The notes: generated from the letters alone by a model not told the origin. DNA of 64,000 bases from an uncultured Paracoccaceae bacterium (GCA_951812305.1 CATOSB010000001.1:1-64000); one strand, 5' to 3'; shown: positions 1-8,082, counted from the stretch's first letter. Numbers and translations: made by a program.

Positions 1-968
1 CCCGAAAGTTGGTGATGGCCTGAAGCGGGCGGCATATCATGGCGGTGCAATCGCGCCGTCAATCTCAATGAGAAAGGATATGCCACCATGGCCAAATCTA
101 CTATTGTACCATTCGAACTTCCATCGGAATTTTCACCTGATCCGCTGACCGAAGTGATCCAGTCGGGTGCGAAGGAGCTTCTGCGCACGGCGGTTCAAGC
201 TGAAGTTTCCGCATTCATCGCCGAGTACGCGCATCTTTTGGACGAAGAAGGCCGCCAACGCCTTGTCCGTCACGGTTTCTTGCCGGAGCGCGAGATGATG
301 ACGGGGATCGGCACGGTTCCTGTACAGGTGCCGCGCGTTCGGGACCGCGGCAGCAATGAAGATGGAAGCAAGATCAAGTTCCGCTCGGCGCTGGTGCCGC
401 CCTATTTGCGCAAGTCGAAGTCAGTGGAAGAGTTGCTCCCCTGGCTGTACCTGAAAGGTATCTCGACAGGCGACTTCAGCGAAGCACTGGCAGCACTTCT
501 TGGGCCGGATGCCGAGGGGCTGTCGTCTTCGACCATCACGCGTCTGAAGGCTGCGTGGTGGGAGGAATATGAGACCTGGCGCAAGCGCGATCTCACTGGC
601 AAGCGCTATGTCTACATCTGGGCGGACGGGGTTTACTTCACGCCGCGTCTGGACGGGGATCGTCAATGTATGTTGGTCATTATAGGCGCAGATGAGTATG
701 GTCAGAAGGATGTTTTGGCGATTATGGACGGGTTCCGAGAGAATGCCGACAGTTGGCGCGACCTGTTGAAGGGGCTAAAGAAACGTGGTCTGGCGGTGCC
801 CCCGGAACTGGCCATCGGCGACGGCGCACTTGGGTTTTGGACCGCTCTGCGCGATGTCTTCCCCGAGACGCGCGAACAGCGATGCTGGGTCCACAAAACA
901 GCCAACGTGTTGGGCGCGATGCCAAAATCTCTACACGAAAAGGCCAAGTCCGATCTTCAGGACATCTG

Positions 969-1007
969 CCCTCTCGGTGAATGCATGCATTCACCTGTCA
1001 GGTAACA
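969..1007 (+). repeat. 39-bp palindromic insert in transposase gene
   Basis: The insert starts CCCTCTC. Its centre, 976-995, is a perfect 20-base palindrome, GGTGAATGCATGCATTCACC, followed by TGTCAGGTAACA. Deleting the 39 bases joins GACATCTG to GATGGCC and restores the expected 'DIWMAETRKE'. A related sequence sits at 1275-1315. The exact ends could be shifted by a base or two. Confidence 0.75.
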
Positions 1008-1274
1008 GATGGCCGAGACCAGGAAGGAGGCGAACGCGGCTTTCGATCTTTTCGTGGAAACCTACGGCGTGAAATACGAGAAGGCCGTCGCCAAGTTGGT
1101 GAAAGACCGCAGTGAATTGTTGGCTTTCTATGACTTCCCTGCCGAACACTGGAAGCACATCCGAACCACGAACCCAATTGAAAGCGTTTTTGCCACTGTC
1201 AGGAACCGCACCCGGAAAACCAAGGGCTGCCTGAACCGCAAAACCGCCCTCGCTATGGTGTACAGGCTGATGAT

Positions 1275-1315
1275 CCTTCTCGGGACATTGCTGCGCAATA
1301 CCCTGTCAGACAATG
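1275..1315 (+). repeat. 41-bp palindromic insert, relative of the one at 969
   Basis: It starts CCTTCTCGGG, has ATTGC/GCAAT arms around TGC with an outer GGG/CCC pair, and ends CCCTGTCAGACAATG. The flanking CCYTCTCGG and CTGTCAG are shared with the insert at 969-1007, while the arms differ in sequence but still pair. Deleting 41 bases restores the transposase frame. Copy number outside this window is unknown. Confidence 0.7.
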
Positions 1316-1456
1316 GTCAGCCAAGAAAAAGTGGCGGAAGATCTCCGGACCAAACCGTCTACCCGAAGTCATTCAGGGGGTTGAATTCAAGGACGGCATC
1401 AAGCAAGTTCAAATCGCCGCCTGATGAAGGCCGTCACCAACTTTTGGGCATATCTC

Positions 1457-2789
1457 TCATCGCCGACTTCGCGGTAGTCACGCAGGCGGAGGAGCAGGTT
1501 GTGGCCTGGCCGCCTGGCTTTTCGGCCGCGGGTGCCGGGGCTTTTGGCCAGCGGGGGCTGGCGTTCGTGGAAGGCGAGCCCCTTGGCGAGGATCGCCATG
1601 TATCTGGTGACTATACCCTGGCGAACCAGTTCCGGGAGTTCGGTCTCGCCTTGATCCTGAGCCGCGCATCTGAGCTGATTGGCGCTATGAAGCACTGCGC
1701 TCATCTCCGTCGCCCAAGGCTCTTTTTCGATCTCTTCGATGGCCTTGAGTTCGCGCAAGTGATGCGCCCCGCAGAGGGCGTGGGCGTCCACTCCGCTCAT
1801 ATGGGCGTAGTAGGGTTTCCAGTGATCATGAATGATCGTCCCGCCGGTCAGGAAGGTTGGAACAGCACCGCGTTTGGCGCTGATGCGGTAATGGGTGAAG
1901 GCGGTATCGCAGATCGTGTGCAGCCAGTGCAGCTTGCCGGCAACACGAAGTCCGGTCTCGTCCAGATGCCGAACGCCGCCTTCGGCAAGCCGGGCGAGAA
2001 TGTGTTCAACCACGACACCCATCTTATTTGCCGCGCCGCGCGTCCAGTTGGTCACGCTGGCCGCGCACAAGCTGGTGGCCCCAAACAGGTCGCGCATAAG
2101 CTGGCAGACCCGATCCTCGGGTATCAGCTGCTGAACATTGCAATAGACCGCCACTGCCCGCATGCGCGTGCCATATTGCACATGCGCGGCCACGCCATCG
2201 GGAAAGCCAGCCGTCGTCGTGGCTCGACAATGGTCGCAACAATAAACCGCCGCCTGATGCTCGGTGACCTCCAGGCGTGGCGCAGGCAAGTCGAACACCT
2301 GACGCTTCTCGATCCCTTTCACCATCTCCGCCGTCAGGGCGCTCTGACAGGCGCTGCAATGCGTCGCCTCATGCCGTTCGACAAAGTCGGGTGTTGACGT
2401 CTGGCGCAGGGTGTCGCCCCGGTGGCCAACTTGGCCGCCACTTTTCTTTCCGGATTTGCCACGCAGGCTGCGCGGGGCTGGCTTCTTCAGGCCATCACTT
2501 GAAGGGGGCTTGCTGCTATTGCTGCTGTTCTTGGCCAACTGTCGGCGCAGGTCCGTGATCTCTTCCGCCATGCTCGCCAACGCAGCTTCAAGCTCAGCGA
2601 TCCGACGCAGAGCCGTGGCGAGAAGTTGTTCAAGGGCGGCAACCTGATCCATCCCACCACTGATTCAGAGAAATCAACCCGGCGCCACAGAATTCAGACA
2701 AGAAAGAAAAAAACACGCGCAAAATGGCAAATTCGACTCACCATAAAACTGACAATAACACTCAAACGTGGGGGGTGCTTGGGAGTTAC
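1457..2789 (-). mobile_element. IS66-family remnant (ISBst12-like), left end lost
   Basis: Nearly identical to the complete IS66 at 15492-17092; only a few base differences were seen over about 1.3 kb. The terminal repeat GGGTGCTTGGGAGTTAC ends at 2789, where the AT-rich host gene begins. The left third, including the transposase C-terminus, is missing and replaced by IS256 copy A. At the junction, 1457-1475 is an inverted copy of a stretch that the intact element carries at 15738-15756. Confidence 0.85.
1476..2652 (-). pseudogene. IS66 transposase, C-terminally truncated
   Basis: The start ATG at 2652 and the first ~390 residues match the 471-residue transposase at 15539-16954: N-terminal coiled coil ('LEQLLATALRRIAELEAALA'), a Ser/Asn/Pro-rich linker, the zinc-ribbon Cys pairs 'HCSACQSAL' and 'CCDHCRA', and the DDE core with 'HLDETGLRV' and 'IIHDHWKPYY'. 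The match stops after 'LLLRLRDYR'. The C-terminal part with the catalytic Glu region ('NNQAEQDLRMMK' in the intact copy) is absent, so this copy should be inactive, although its surviving end could be acted on by the intact copy. Confidence 0.88.
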
Positions 2790-3153
2790 GAAAACCGTTC
2801 TTATGTTATGATGACTATCGGTCTATTATTGTTCCTTTATCTATATGTCGGAGTTTTTCGCACCCTAATAATTGGCGTCCTGCTTGTAATTGTATATGGA
2901 GCTTTGGTTTTTTACCAAAATTCAGCAACTTCGTTTAGATTTTCCTTGCACAAGCGGTTTTGGCAAAACGAAGAAAATGAAGGAGAATCAATATTCAATT
3001 TCTTTGGTCTTGTGAACATTATATCCTTATTTGCTGTAGCGTCGTGTCTCTCAGGCGTATCAAGGGTTGCTTACCTTAAGAATAGTGAACCAATACAAAA
3101 TTCTTTGTCGAAAGAGACAATTGGTGCCGTGATTGCATCTACACGCCAAGGAT

Positions 3154-4539
3154 GAGTTATTGTCAAATCTGGTGTTTGCGGGATCTTTCATGCGGCGGCG
3201 GTTTCGGTCTGGGTTTGCTTGATGCCGTCTTTGAAATTGACGCCTTGGATGACGTCGGCGAGATGATTGAAGCCGCGAAGTTTGCGCCAGTTTTGTTCGG
3301 CGCACTGCCCCAGTTTGAAGATCATGTGGAGCATGCCGTCGCGGGCCAGACAGCCCTTTGAGCGCTTGGTGCGATGACGGATCGTGGCAAAGGCGGATTC
3401 AATTGGATTGGTCGTTCGGATGCTTTGCCAATGCATTGCGGGAAAATCGTAGAATGCCAGCAGTTCGGTTCGATCTTTCTGAAGCGAGGCGGTGGCTTTG
3501 GGGTACTTGTCTTCAAACGTTTTCACGAAGAGATCGAACGCTTGTTCAGCTGACTTGCGCGTTTCAGCGCGCCAGATATCGTGCAGCATCGTTTTGGCTT
3601 TTGGCTGGGTGGACTTGGGAAAACAGTTGAGGACGTTGCCCGTCTTATGCACCCAGCAGCGTTGTTGAGGTGTGCCCGGATAGGTTTCTTCAAGAGCGGC
3701 CCAGAATCCCAGAGCACCGTCTCCGATGGCCAATTTTGGAGTGTTGAGACCGCGTTCTCTGAGGCCGATTAGAACCTCCCTCCAGCTCTGTGTGCTTTCA
3801 CGAGTGCCGTCCTCGATTGCCAGAAATTGTTTCTGACCACGGGTATTTACGCCGATCACGACCAGCGCGCGCAACTTGTGATCCTCGCCGCGTAAGCCAC
3901 TGTGAATACCGTCGGCCCAGATGTAGACCCACTCGTCTTGGGACAGGTCTGCGGTGCGCCACGCCCTGTATTCAGCGGCCCATTCGGCCTTCAATCTGGC
4001 AACTGTTTTGGCCGAAAATCCGGTGGCATTAGCCCCGAGCAAACCCTTCAGCGCCGTTCCCATTTCGCCAGTGGAAATGCCTTTGAGGTAGAGCCAGGGG
4101 ATCGCAGCCTGCAGCGTCTTGGTCTTGCGCACGTAGGGCGGTACGAGCGCGGAGCGGAAACTCACTGGCTTGCCGGTTTTCGAGCGTATCTTTGGAATCT
4201 CTACGGTCACAGGTCCAACACCCGTTTGGATTTCACGGGCGGGATGACTGCCATTACGTACCACCCCGGCGCGCCCGTCTGGTGTTTTGAGGTGAGCAAA
4301 GCGATCCATCAATTCCGCAAGCTCAGTTTGAACGGCGGCTTGGATCAGAGCCTGCGCGCCCGTGCGCAAAAGCTCAGTCAACGGATCAAGGCTGACCTCT
4401 CGACCGGCAAATTCAACGATGTTAGTCTCGTCCATGGTGGTGCGTCCTTCTTGGGTCGGATTGGGTTTTTGCAAAAACAATCCAAACAGATGCACCGCCA
4501 ACACTCAAACCACGCGAACACCAGATTCAGCCATAACTC
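3154..4539 (-). mobile_element. IS256-family element, copy B, intact with 9-bp target duplication
   Basis: The left end GAGTTATTGTCAAATCTGGT and the right end (reverse complement GAGTTATGGCTGAATCTGGT) form terminal repeats. The element is 1386 bp long. It is flanked by GCCAAGGAT at 3145-3153 and 4540-4548, and 8-9 bp is the usual IS256 duplication. It carries one transposase on the minus strand and looks complete and possibly active. Confidence 0.92.
3188..4435 (-). CDS. IS256-family transposase
   Basis: A 415-residue DDE transposase, the usual length for the family. I chose the ATG at 4435 ('MDETNIVEF') rather than an upstream in-frame start that would run toward the terminal repeat. Catalytic residues are seen in 'YIWADGIHSG', 'AIGDGALGFW' and 'TTNPIESAFATIRHRT', and the conserved 'CWVHKTGNVL' is present. 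It shares blocks such as 'RSALVPPY' and 'LPWLYLKGISTG' with the broken copy at 88-1424 but is clearly a different protein. No frameshift or stop is visible, so it should be functional. Confidence 0.93.
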   Translation of the reverse strand: MDETNIVEFAGREVSLDPLTELLRTGAQALIQAAVQTELAELMDRFAHLKTPDGRAGVVRNGSHPAREIQTGVGPVTVEIPKIRSKTGKPVSFRSALVPPYVRKTKTLQAAIPWLYLKGISTGEMGTALKGLLGANATGFSAKTVARLKAEWAAEYRAWRTADLSQDEWVYIWADGIHSGLRGEDHKLRALVVIGVNTRGQKQFLAIEDGTRESTQSWREVLIGLRERGLNTPKLAIGDGALGFWAALEETYPGTPQQRCWVHKTGNVLNCFPKSTQPKAKTMLHDIWRAETRKSAEQAFDLFVKTFEDKYPKATASLQKDRTELLAFYDFPAMHWQSIRTTNPIESAFATIRHRTKRSKGCLARDGMLHMIFKLGQCAEQNWRKLRGFNHLADVIQGVNFKDGIKQTQTETAAA

Positions 4540-4752
4540 GCCAAGGATTGGTGATTTACAGATCGTCGGAAAGGAGATTTGAGTTTTGGACGTGGGCTAC
4601 ACTGCCGGTATTGTCGCCAGGATAGCGGATCAAATTGCGATCAAAAAGCACCCGACTCCGCCCGCCATCAAGACAACTCATTTCACCCCCCCCTCGACAA
4701 CCCCACCCAGACCCTCTACTTAACACATCAGTTAAACAAGAGGGACAACACA

Positions 4753-5151
4753 ATGACCACCGAACTCACATATCTCCTTCTCACCGCCCTGCTGACCGGC
4801 GTGCTCTGGATCCCTGCCGTGATCGGCCAAGTCAAAAGCCGGGGCGTGTTGACGCCGGACAATTACGTCACGCTGCCCGACAGCCCGCTGCTCGACTGGG
4901 CGAAACGCGCCGACCGGGCGCATCAGAACGCGTTGGAAAATTTCGGCATCTTCGCCGCCGTGGTTCTGGTCGCCCACGTCACCGACGCCAACACCGCCCT
5001 GACCGCGACCTGCGCGGCGATCTATTTCTTCGCGCGCGTCGCCCACGCCATCGTGTTCATCACCGGTTTCAAACATTTCATGGCCCGCACGTTCATCTTC
5101 ACCATCGCCTGGGCCGCGTGGCTGGTCATGGCGCTGTCGCTGCTGCTGTAA
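4753..5151 (+). CDS. MAPEG family membrane protein
   Basis: A 132-residue protein with four hydrophobic segments ('LTYLLLTALLTGVLWIPAVIG', 'FGIFAAVVLVAHV', 'TATCAAIYFFARVAHAIVF', 'FIFTIAWAAWLVMALSLLL'), the layout of the MAPEG family (microsomal glutathione S-transferase-like). The family motif region is seen in 'RADRAHQNALENFGIFA'. The ATG at 4753 follows AGAGGG. Bacterial members of this kind are mostly uncharacterised, so a glutathione-linked role in the inner membrane is only inferred. The gene stands alone just outside the IS cluster and is followed by a GC-rich hairpin. Confidence 0.85.
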   Translation: MTTELTYLLLTALLTGVLWIPAVIGQVKSRGVLTPDNYVTLPDSPLLDWAKRADRAHQNALENFGIFAAVVLVAHVTDANTALTATCAAIYFFARVAHAIVFITGFKHFMARTFIFTIAWAAWLVMALSLLL

Positions 5152-5180
5152 CTAATACCGACGTAATACCGACGCGATAC

Positions 5181-5221
5181 AGCCCCCGGATTCGCATCGA
5201 TTCCGGTTCGATTCGGGGGCT
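5181..5221 (+). terminator. Hairpin after the MAPEG gene
   Basis: AGCCCCCG at 5181-5188 pairs with CGGGGGCT at 5214-5221 around a 25-base loop. There is no clear T run, so termination is uncertain. A short tandem TAATACCGACG repeat lies just upstream, near 5155-5175. Confidence 0.4.
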
Positions 5222-5330
5222 GATTCTCGCCCCGTGGCAAATCAAATGCGTAAATGAGGTGTGAAAATCACATTTAACTGCGTAAACAATGCTGCGCTTG
5301 CACCCCCGCCAAAACAAACACAAAAATCCA

Positions 5331-5389
5331 CTTATCCACTGCTTGTTCACAAGCAATTTCAAAGGTTTATCCCCAAGAAATTTTCACCT
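5331..5389 (+). other. Cluster of DnaA-box-like sequences
   Basis: TTATCCACT (5332-5340), TTGTTCACA (5343-5351) and TTATCCCCA (5367-5375) each differ by about one base from the TTATNCACA consensus, and a weaker TTTTCACCT follows at 5381-5389. All lie on one strand within 60 bases, in an AT-rich stretch followed by a strongly purine-rich region. This resembles part of a DnaA-binding region. No replication gene is adjacent, so a chromosomal origin is not shown; it could be a DnaA-titrating or regulatory site. Confidence 0.35.
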
Positions 5390-5439
5390 TTGCTCACTTT
5401 TTTGTTGCCGCTCCGGGCAGGCATTGTAACGTCTTCATT

Positions 5440-5727
5440 AACGCAAGGGTCGCAAGACCGGAGCGGGACGCAAAAGGCGGCCTGGACGCCAAGGCGGAAC
5501 GGGGTGGCAACACCAAGGGAAGCTGAGGAAAAAGGGATAGGCGACTGGGAACAAAGGTTTCTTACGAAGCTGGCGGGAAAGGAAGCTGAAGGCAAGATGC
5601 GGGTCAGGTCAGGTGACTGGCAGGGCAGCGGAGGTTTCGGGAAGAAATCAACGCTAAGGTGCGGGGGAGACCCCGTTCGGGAAAGCGTCAGGGGAGCATG
5701 GACCGCGTCTAAGCACCTGGCGCTTTT
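5440..5727 (+). ncRNA. Candidate structured RNA with GNRA-capped hairpins
   Basis: No convincing coding frame covers this stretch. The plus strand is purine-rich and holds compact hairpins: GGTC-GCAA-GACC (5448-5459), GGCG/CGCC (5476-5490), GGTG-GCAA-CACC (5503-5514) and CGGGG-GAGA-CCCCG (5662-5675). The last is enclosed by ACGCT/AGCGT (5651-5655 and 5684-5688). Three loops are GNRA tetraloops. It ends in an AAGC/GCTT hairpin followed by five T's, ending at 5727, which could be a terminator. I could not match it to RNase P, tmRNA, SRP or another known RNA. Confidence 0.45.
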
Positions 5728-5772
5728 TCGATTCTGAGCACACCGTAAATTATTGACCCACAACGAAAACGA

Positions 5773-5796
5773 GGCTTGTCCGTTTCCGAACAAGCC
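5773..5796 (-). terminator. Terminator for the 5860-6712 gene pair
   Basis: GGCTTGT at 5773-5779 pairs with ACAAGCC at 5790-5796. Read on the minus strand, the hairpin is followed by CTCGTTTTCG. It lies about 65 bases past the stop of the minus-strand gene at 5860. Confidence 0.6.
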
Positions 5797-5859
5797 CCGC
5801 CATCAGAGGATGCACCGCGTCTCTTCGCACCTGTGGGGCCACCGATACACAAGTCCGAC

Positions 5860-6138
5860 TCAGGGATCAACTACATCTTGTGTCTGACCCAACATAATGT
5901 GTGACATTGCGGACTCACCGCCCGGCTTGCCCCATCCCATTAACTTTCGCGCCAATACCGGGTCACAGCCACCACCACCCCAGTCACAACAATTGTGCCG
6001 TTCCGCATTCTGCCGCTCGGCATCCGCCAACGCCATCAGCTCCGCGACTGAAAGCTTGGTTGCGTCGATCATTTTGATTTCCTGCGCATGGGCCGCGTAG
6101 GGCAGTGTAAACAGCAGAAATATGACGCTAATCCGCAA
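5860..6138 (-). CDS. Small Cys/Gly-rich periplasmic protein, unknown function
   Basis: A 92-residue product beginning with a likely signal peptide ('RISVIFLLFTLPYAAHA-QE'). The mature part has a helical stretch ('LSVAELMALADAERQNAERH') and a short cysteine- and glycine-rich motif 'NCCDWGGGGCDP'. I chose the TTG at 6138 because it overlaps the stop of the upstream gene by 11 bases and puts the signal peptide at the N-terminus. An ATG at 6225 in the same frame would add 29 residues inside the neighbour and seems less likely. The family is not recognised; metal or disulfide chemistry is possible but not shown. Confidence 0.6.
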   Translation of the reverse strand: MRISVIFLLFTLPYAAHAQEIKMIDATKLSVAELMALADAERQNAERHNCCDWGGGGCDPVLARKLMGWGKPGGESAMSHIMLGQTQDVVDP

Positions 6139-6712
6139 AGGGATCTTCCGACTTTCTGCCTTTGCTTTCCGGTTTTGAACCGGACGCAAAAGGATCATCG
6201 CTTGGTATGCCCTGCGCTGTGACATGTTCCTGACAGGCGAGCACTTCTTCGAAGGCGCGTTTCGATCCGCTCAAGCTGAGCGTTTCAATCTTATTGCCCT
6301 GGTAAGAGATCGTCATTGACGCCTGCAGCATGAATTCATCGATGAAGTCGAAGTCGGTCGATTGTGCGTGCAGGTACACGGTCTCTCCAGCGGTGAACTG
6401 TAGCCCGCGCATCGACACATCCCAAGGCGCCTTGTCATCAAACCGTAACTGGATGTCATAGCTTTCCTCAGCCTTCAGCGACCCCCATTTATCGTTGCCG
6501 ATCAGCACATAGTAATTGTCGAGTTCCGGGTTCAGTCCAAGGCGAAATACTGTGCCGCCTGTCCAGCTGGCCAGCGTGTAACATCCGTTGCCGATGGTGG
6601 CGTCGATGGAGATATCCCAGTTGCCAATACGCTTCCAAAGCGTACTGTCTTGCGCGACGGACGGCCACGCAGCCACGAGACCAACAGCAAGTACCGATGC
6701 AAAACGGACCAT
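6128..6712 (-). CDS. Secreted protein of unknown function
   Basis: A 194-residue protein with a signal peptide ('VRFASVLAVGLVAAWPSVAQ') and a predicted beta-rich body ('LWKRIGNWDISIDATIGNGCYTLA...'). This resembles small periplasmic invasion-associated or inner-membrane stress proteins, but I cannot assign a family. The C-terminus is charged and repetitive, with 'SDDPFA' and 'SEDPFAD'. The ATG at 6712 follows GGAGGA. It is the first gene of a likely two-gene unit with the overlapping gene at 5860-6138. Confidence 0.75.
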   Translation of the reverse strand: MVRFASVLAVGLVAAWPSVAQDSTLWKRIGNWDISIDATIGNGCYTLASWTGGTVFRLGLNPELDNYYVLIGNDKWGSLKAEESYDIQLRFDDKAPWDVSMRGLQFTAGETVYLHAQSTDFDFIDEFMLQASMTISYQGNKIETLSLSGSKRAFEEVLACQEHVTAQGIPSDDPFASGSKPESKGRKSEDPFAD

Positions 6713-6779
6713 GTCCGCTTTCCTCCCCTTTCGGGAAAGTTAATCAATTCTGCAACAATCCGGCAAGTTTTGGTACTGT

Positions 6780-7535
6780 TCAGGCGTTCAAGAAGACGCG
6801 AAGTGTTGCTTCGAATTCCCGCGGCTTGTCGGCGTGAAGCCAGTGGCCAGCGCCCGGGATCTTCGCAAACCTGGCCTTCGGGAACAGTTTTTTTGCGCGG
6901 TTCCGGCCAGCGTTTGTAACATAGTCGCTTTCCGCGCCGGACAGAAAAAGCACGGGCAGTTCCACCTGCCCAATCGGGTCCGGCCAGCCAGTGGTTTGGG
7001 CCATCCAAGTTTCCAGCGCATTCAGATTCAGCCGCCAGCGGCCCGCCTTGAGGTCAAGTGACTGCAACAGGAAGGCGCGTACGGACTCTTCGGGCACCCA
7101 ATCGGCCAGTTGCTTGTTTGCGACGGACCGCAATGTCAGGCCACGCAGATCCAGTTTGCGCATCGCCTCAATCAGGTGGTTCTGGCTGTGGGAATAGGCA
7201 ACCGGCGCAATGTCGGCGACCACCAAACGGCGGATGAGCTCGGGCTGTTTCACGGCAAGCATCATCGCCGCTTTGCCACCCATCGAGTGGCCCAACAGGT
7301 CGACCGGACCAAACGGTTGCGCGACTTCTGCCAGATCACTGGCCATAGCATCATAACTGTGATTGTCCGACCACGGGCTCTCACCGTGATTTCGAATGTC
7401 GACGGCGACGACCTGACGTTCATCGGACATGCGTTTCGCAATCACACCCCAGTTTCGCGCGGACCCGAACAGACCGTGCGCAATCAACAAGGGTGGCTTC
7501 TCTGTCGGTTCGCCATATGTGATGGAATGCAGCAT
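6780..7535 (-). CDS. Alpha/beta hydrolase, YbfF/ABHD11-like esterase
   Basis: A 251-residue alpha/beta-hydrolase. The oxyanion motif is 'IAHGLFGSARNW', the nucleophile elbow 'GHSMGGKAAMML' carries the Ser, and the catalytic His is in 'IPGAGHWLHADKP'. The third triad member is probably the Asp in 'GAESDYVTN'. 'DIRNHGESPW' is typical of the YbfF/ABHD11 branch, which hydrolyses small acyl esters or thioesters. It is probably cytoplasmic. It stands alone on the minus strand, about 70 bases upstream of the secreted-protein gene. Confidence 0.85.
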   Translation of the reverse strand: MLHSITYGEPTEKPPLLIAHGLFGSARNWGVIAKRMSDERQVVAVDIRNHGESPWSDNHSYDAMASDLAEVAQPFGPVDLLGHSMGGKAAMMLAVKQPELIRRLVVADIAPVAYSHSQNHLIEAMRKLDLRGLTLRSVANKQLADWVPEESVRAFLLQSLDLKAGRWRLNLNALETWMAQTTGWPDPIGQVELPVLFLSGAESDYVTNAGRNRAKKLFPKARFAKIPGAGHWLHADKPREFEATLRVFLNA

Positions 7536-7614
7536 GAGGCTTGCATAGACGGCAATCCAATGACTGGCCAGAGCCAGAATGTTGGCTTAGAAGTGCCGCT
7601 TGGGAGAGCCCGGG

Positions 7615-7989
7615 ATGATCGATACCGATGCGTTAACAGAACAGTCAAACGAGATTGCCCAGCTTTTGGAGGAACGGCTGGGCGTGCGCGGTACTGGTCT
7701 GGAAGCGAAGCTAAACAAGGCCGGGCGCTTGTTACCAAAATGGGTACGGCGAGAGGCCGAAAAGCTGATCGAAGCGGAAAACATCGCGAGCCACCCCAAA
7801 CTGATGATGAAGGCGGACCCGGCACGATATTCGCGCGCGCATAAACGGGTAAGAAAATGGCTGAAATCCATAGACCCCAAAAAACGGCGCGTTGACCGGG
7901 CATTGGGATGGATCGGATCGATTTCTCTCAGCCTGATTGTGTTCGCCGGTTTGCTGATCGCGGTTCTGGTGATGGTTGGTTTTATTTGA
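7615..7989 (+). CDS. Small membrane-anchored protein, unknown
   Basis: A 124-residue protein: a charged helical N-terminal part ('DTDALTEQSNEIAQLLEERLGVRG'), a very basic middle ('SRAHKRVRKWLKSIDPKKRRVD') and one C-terminal hydrophobic segment ('ISLSLIVFAGLLIAVLVMVGF'). The ATG at 7615 has GGGAGA eight bases upstream; a TTG at 7600 is possible. It precedes the acyltransferase gene on the same strand by about 90 bases. The layout suggests a tail-anchored inner-membrane protein. The family is not recognised. Confidence 0.7.
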   Translation: MIDTDALTEQSNEIAQLLEERLGVRGTGLEAKLNKAGRLLPKWVRREAEKLIEAENIASHPKLMMKADPARYSRAHKRVRKWLKSIDPKKRRVDRALGWIGSISLSLIVFAGLLIAVLVMVGFI

Positions 7990-8082
7990 ACGCGCCTAAG
8001 GCTGTGAAGCATTGGACCGATGAAATTATCACTAGGTTGATGTGGGATTACGCGCCGACAAACGCGGTGCTATAGCGGATTG

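Larger units (their letters stand above)
88..1424 (+). pseudogene. IS256-family transposase, broken by two palindromic inserts
   Basis: This is a DDE transposase of the IS256/MULE type that moves the surrounding element. The N-terminal 290 residues are intact, with the catalytic aspartates in 'IWADGVYF' and 'AIGDGALGFW' and the motif 'CWVHKTANVL'. At 969-1007 a 39-bp in-frame insert brings a TAA stop at 1003-1005. At 1275-1315 a 41-bp insert shifts the frame. Removing both gives one continuous frame running through 'DIWMAETRKE', 'TTNPIESVFATVRNRT' (catalytic Glu) and 'YRLMMSAKKKWRKISG', and ending in 'GIKQVQIAA' at 1424. As it stands the gene cannot make a full transposase. Confidence 0.9.
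1..1450 (+). mobile_element. IS256-family element, copy A (left edge cut by window)
   Basis: The left terminal repeat is visible from base 1 (CCCGAAAGTTGGTGATGGCC). It matches the reverse complement of 1429-1448 with two mismatches, so the element ends near 1450 and its true left tip probably lies just outside the window. It encodes one transposase, now broken by two small palindromic inserts. Its right end abuts an IS66 remnant that lacks its own left end, so copy A probably inserted into that IS66. Copy A and the IS256 element at 3154-4539 differ in both protein and terminal repeats, so they are separate elements. Confidence 0.85.
2790..4625 (+). pseudogene. AT-rich membrane protein gene broken by IS66 and IS256
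   Basis: The visible 3' part is 2790-3153 plus 4549-4625. It is clearly richer in A+T than its neighbours, which suggests foreign origin. It encodes two or three hydrophobic segments ('TIGLLLFLYLYVGVF', 'TLIIGVLLVIVYGALVFY', 'FFGLVNIISLFAVASC') and then a charged tail. The IS66 remnant ends at 2789 and hides the 5' part. IS256 copy B interrupts the gene at 3153 with a 9-bp duplication, GCCAAGGAT. Joining 3153 to 4549 extends the frame to '...STRQGLVIYRSSERR...' and a TAG at 4625. I do not recognise the family. The 5' end is not in this window. Confidence 0.7.

Noticed and set aside
1009..2397. Long plus-strand reading frame of 462 codons
   Set aside because: It begins in the real IS256 transposase C-terminus, then runs antisense through the IS66 transposase; the matching antisense frame exists at 15599-16699 in the other IS66 copy.
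5341..5354. GCTTGT-TC-ACAAGC palindrome as a separate operator
   Set aside because: It overlaps the DnaA-box-like cluster and no regulator gene is adjacent; noted only as part of that region.
5359..5793. 144-codon minus-strand frame in the 5.2-5.8 kb gap
   Set aside because: Composition is Pro/Ser/Arg-rich as expected from a shadow frame, it has no domain or ribosome-binding site, and the plus strand shows RNA-like stems instead.
6225..6255. Possible third copy of the palindromic insert (CTGACAGG ... TTCGAAGG)
   Set aside because: It lies in a continuous coding frame, lacks paired arms and matches only a few bases at each side.
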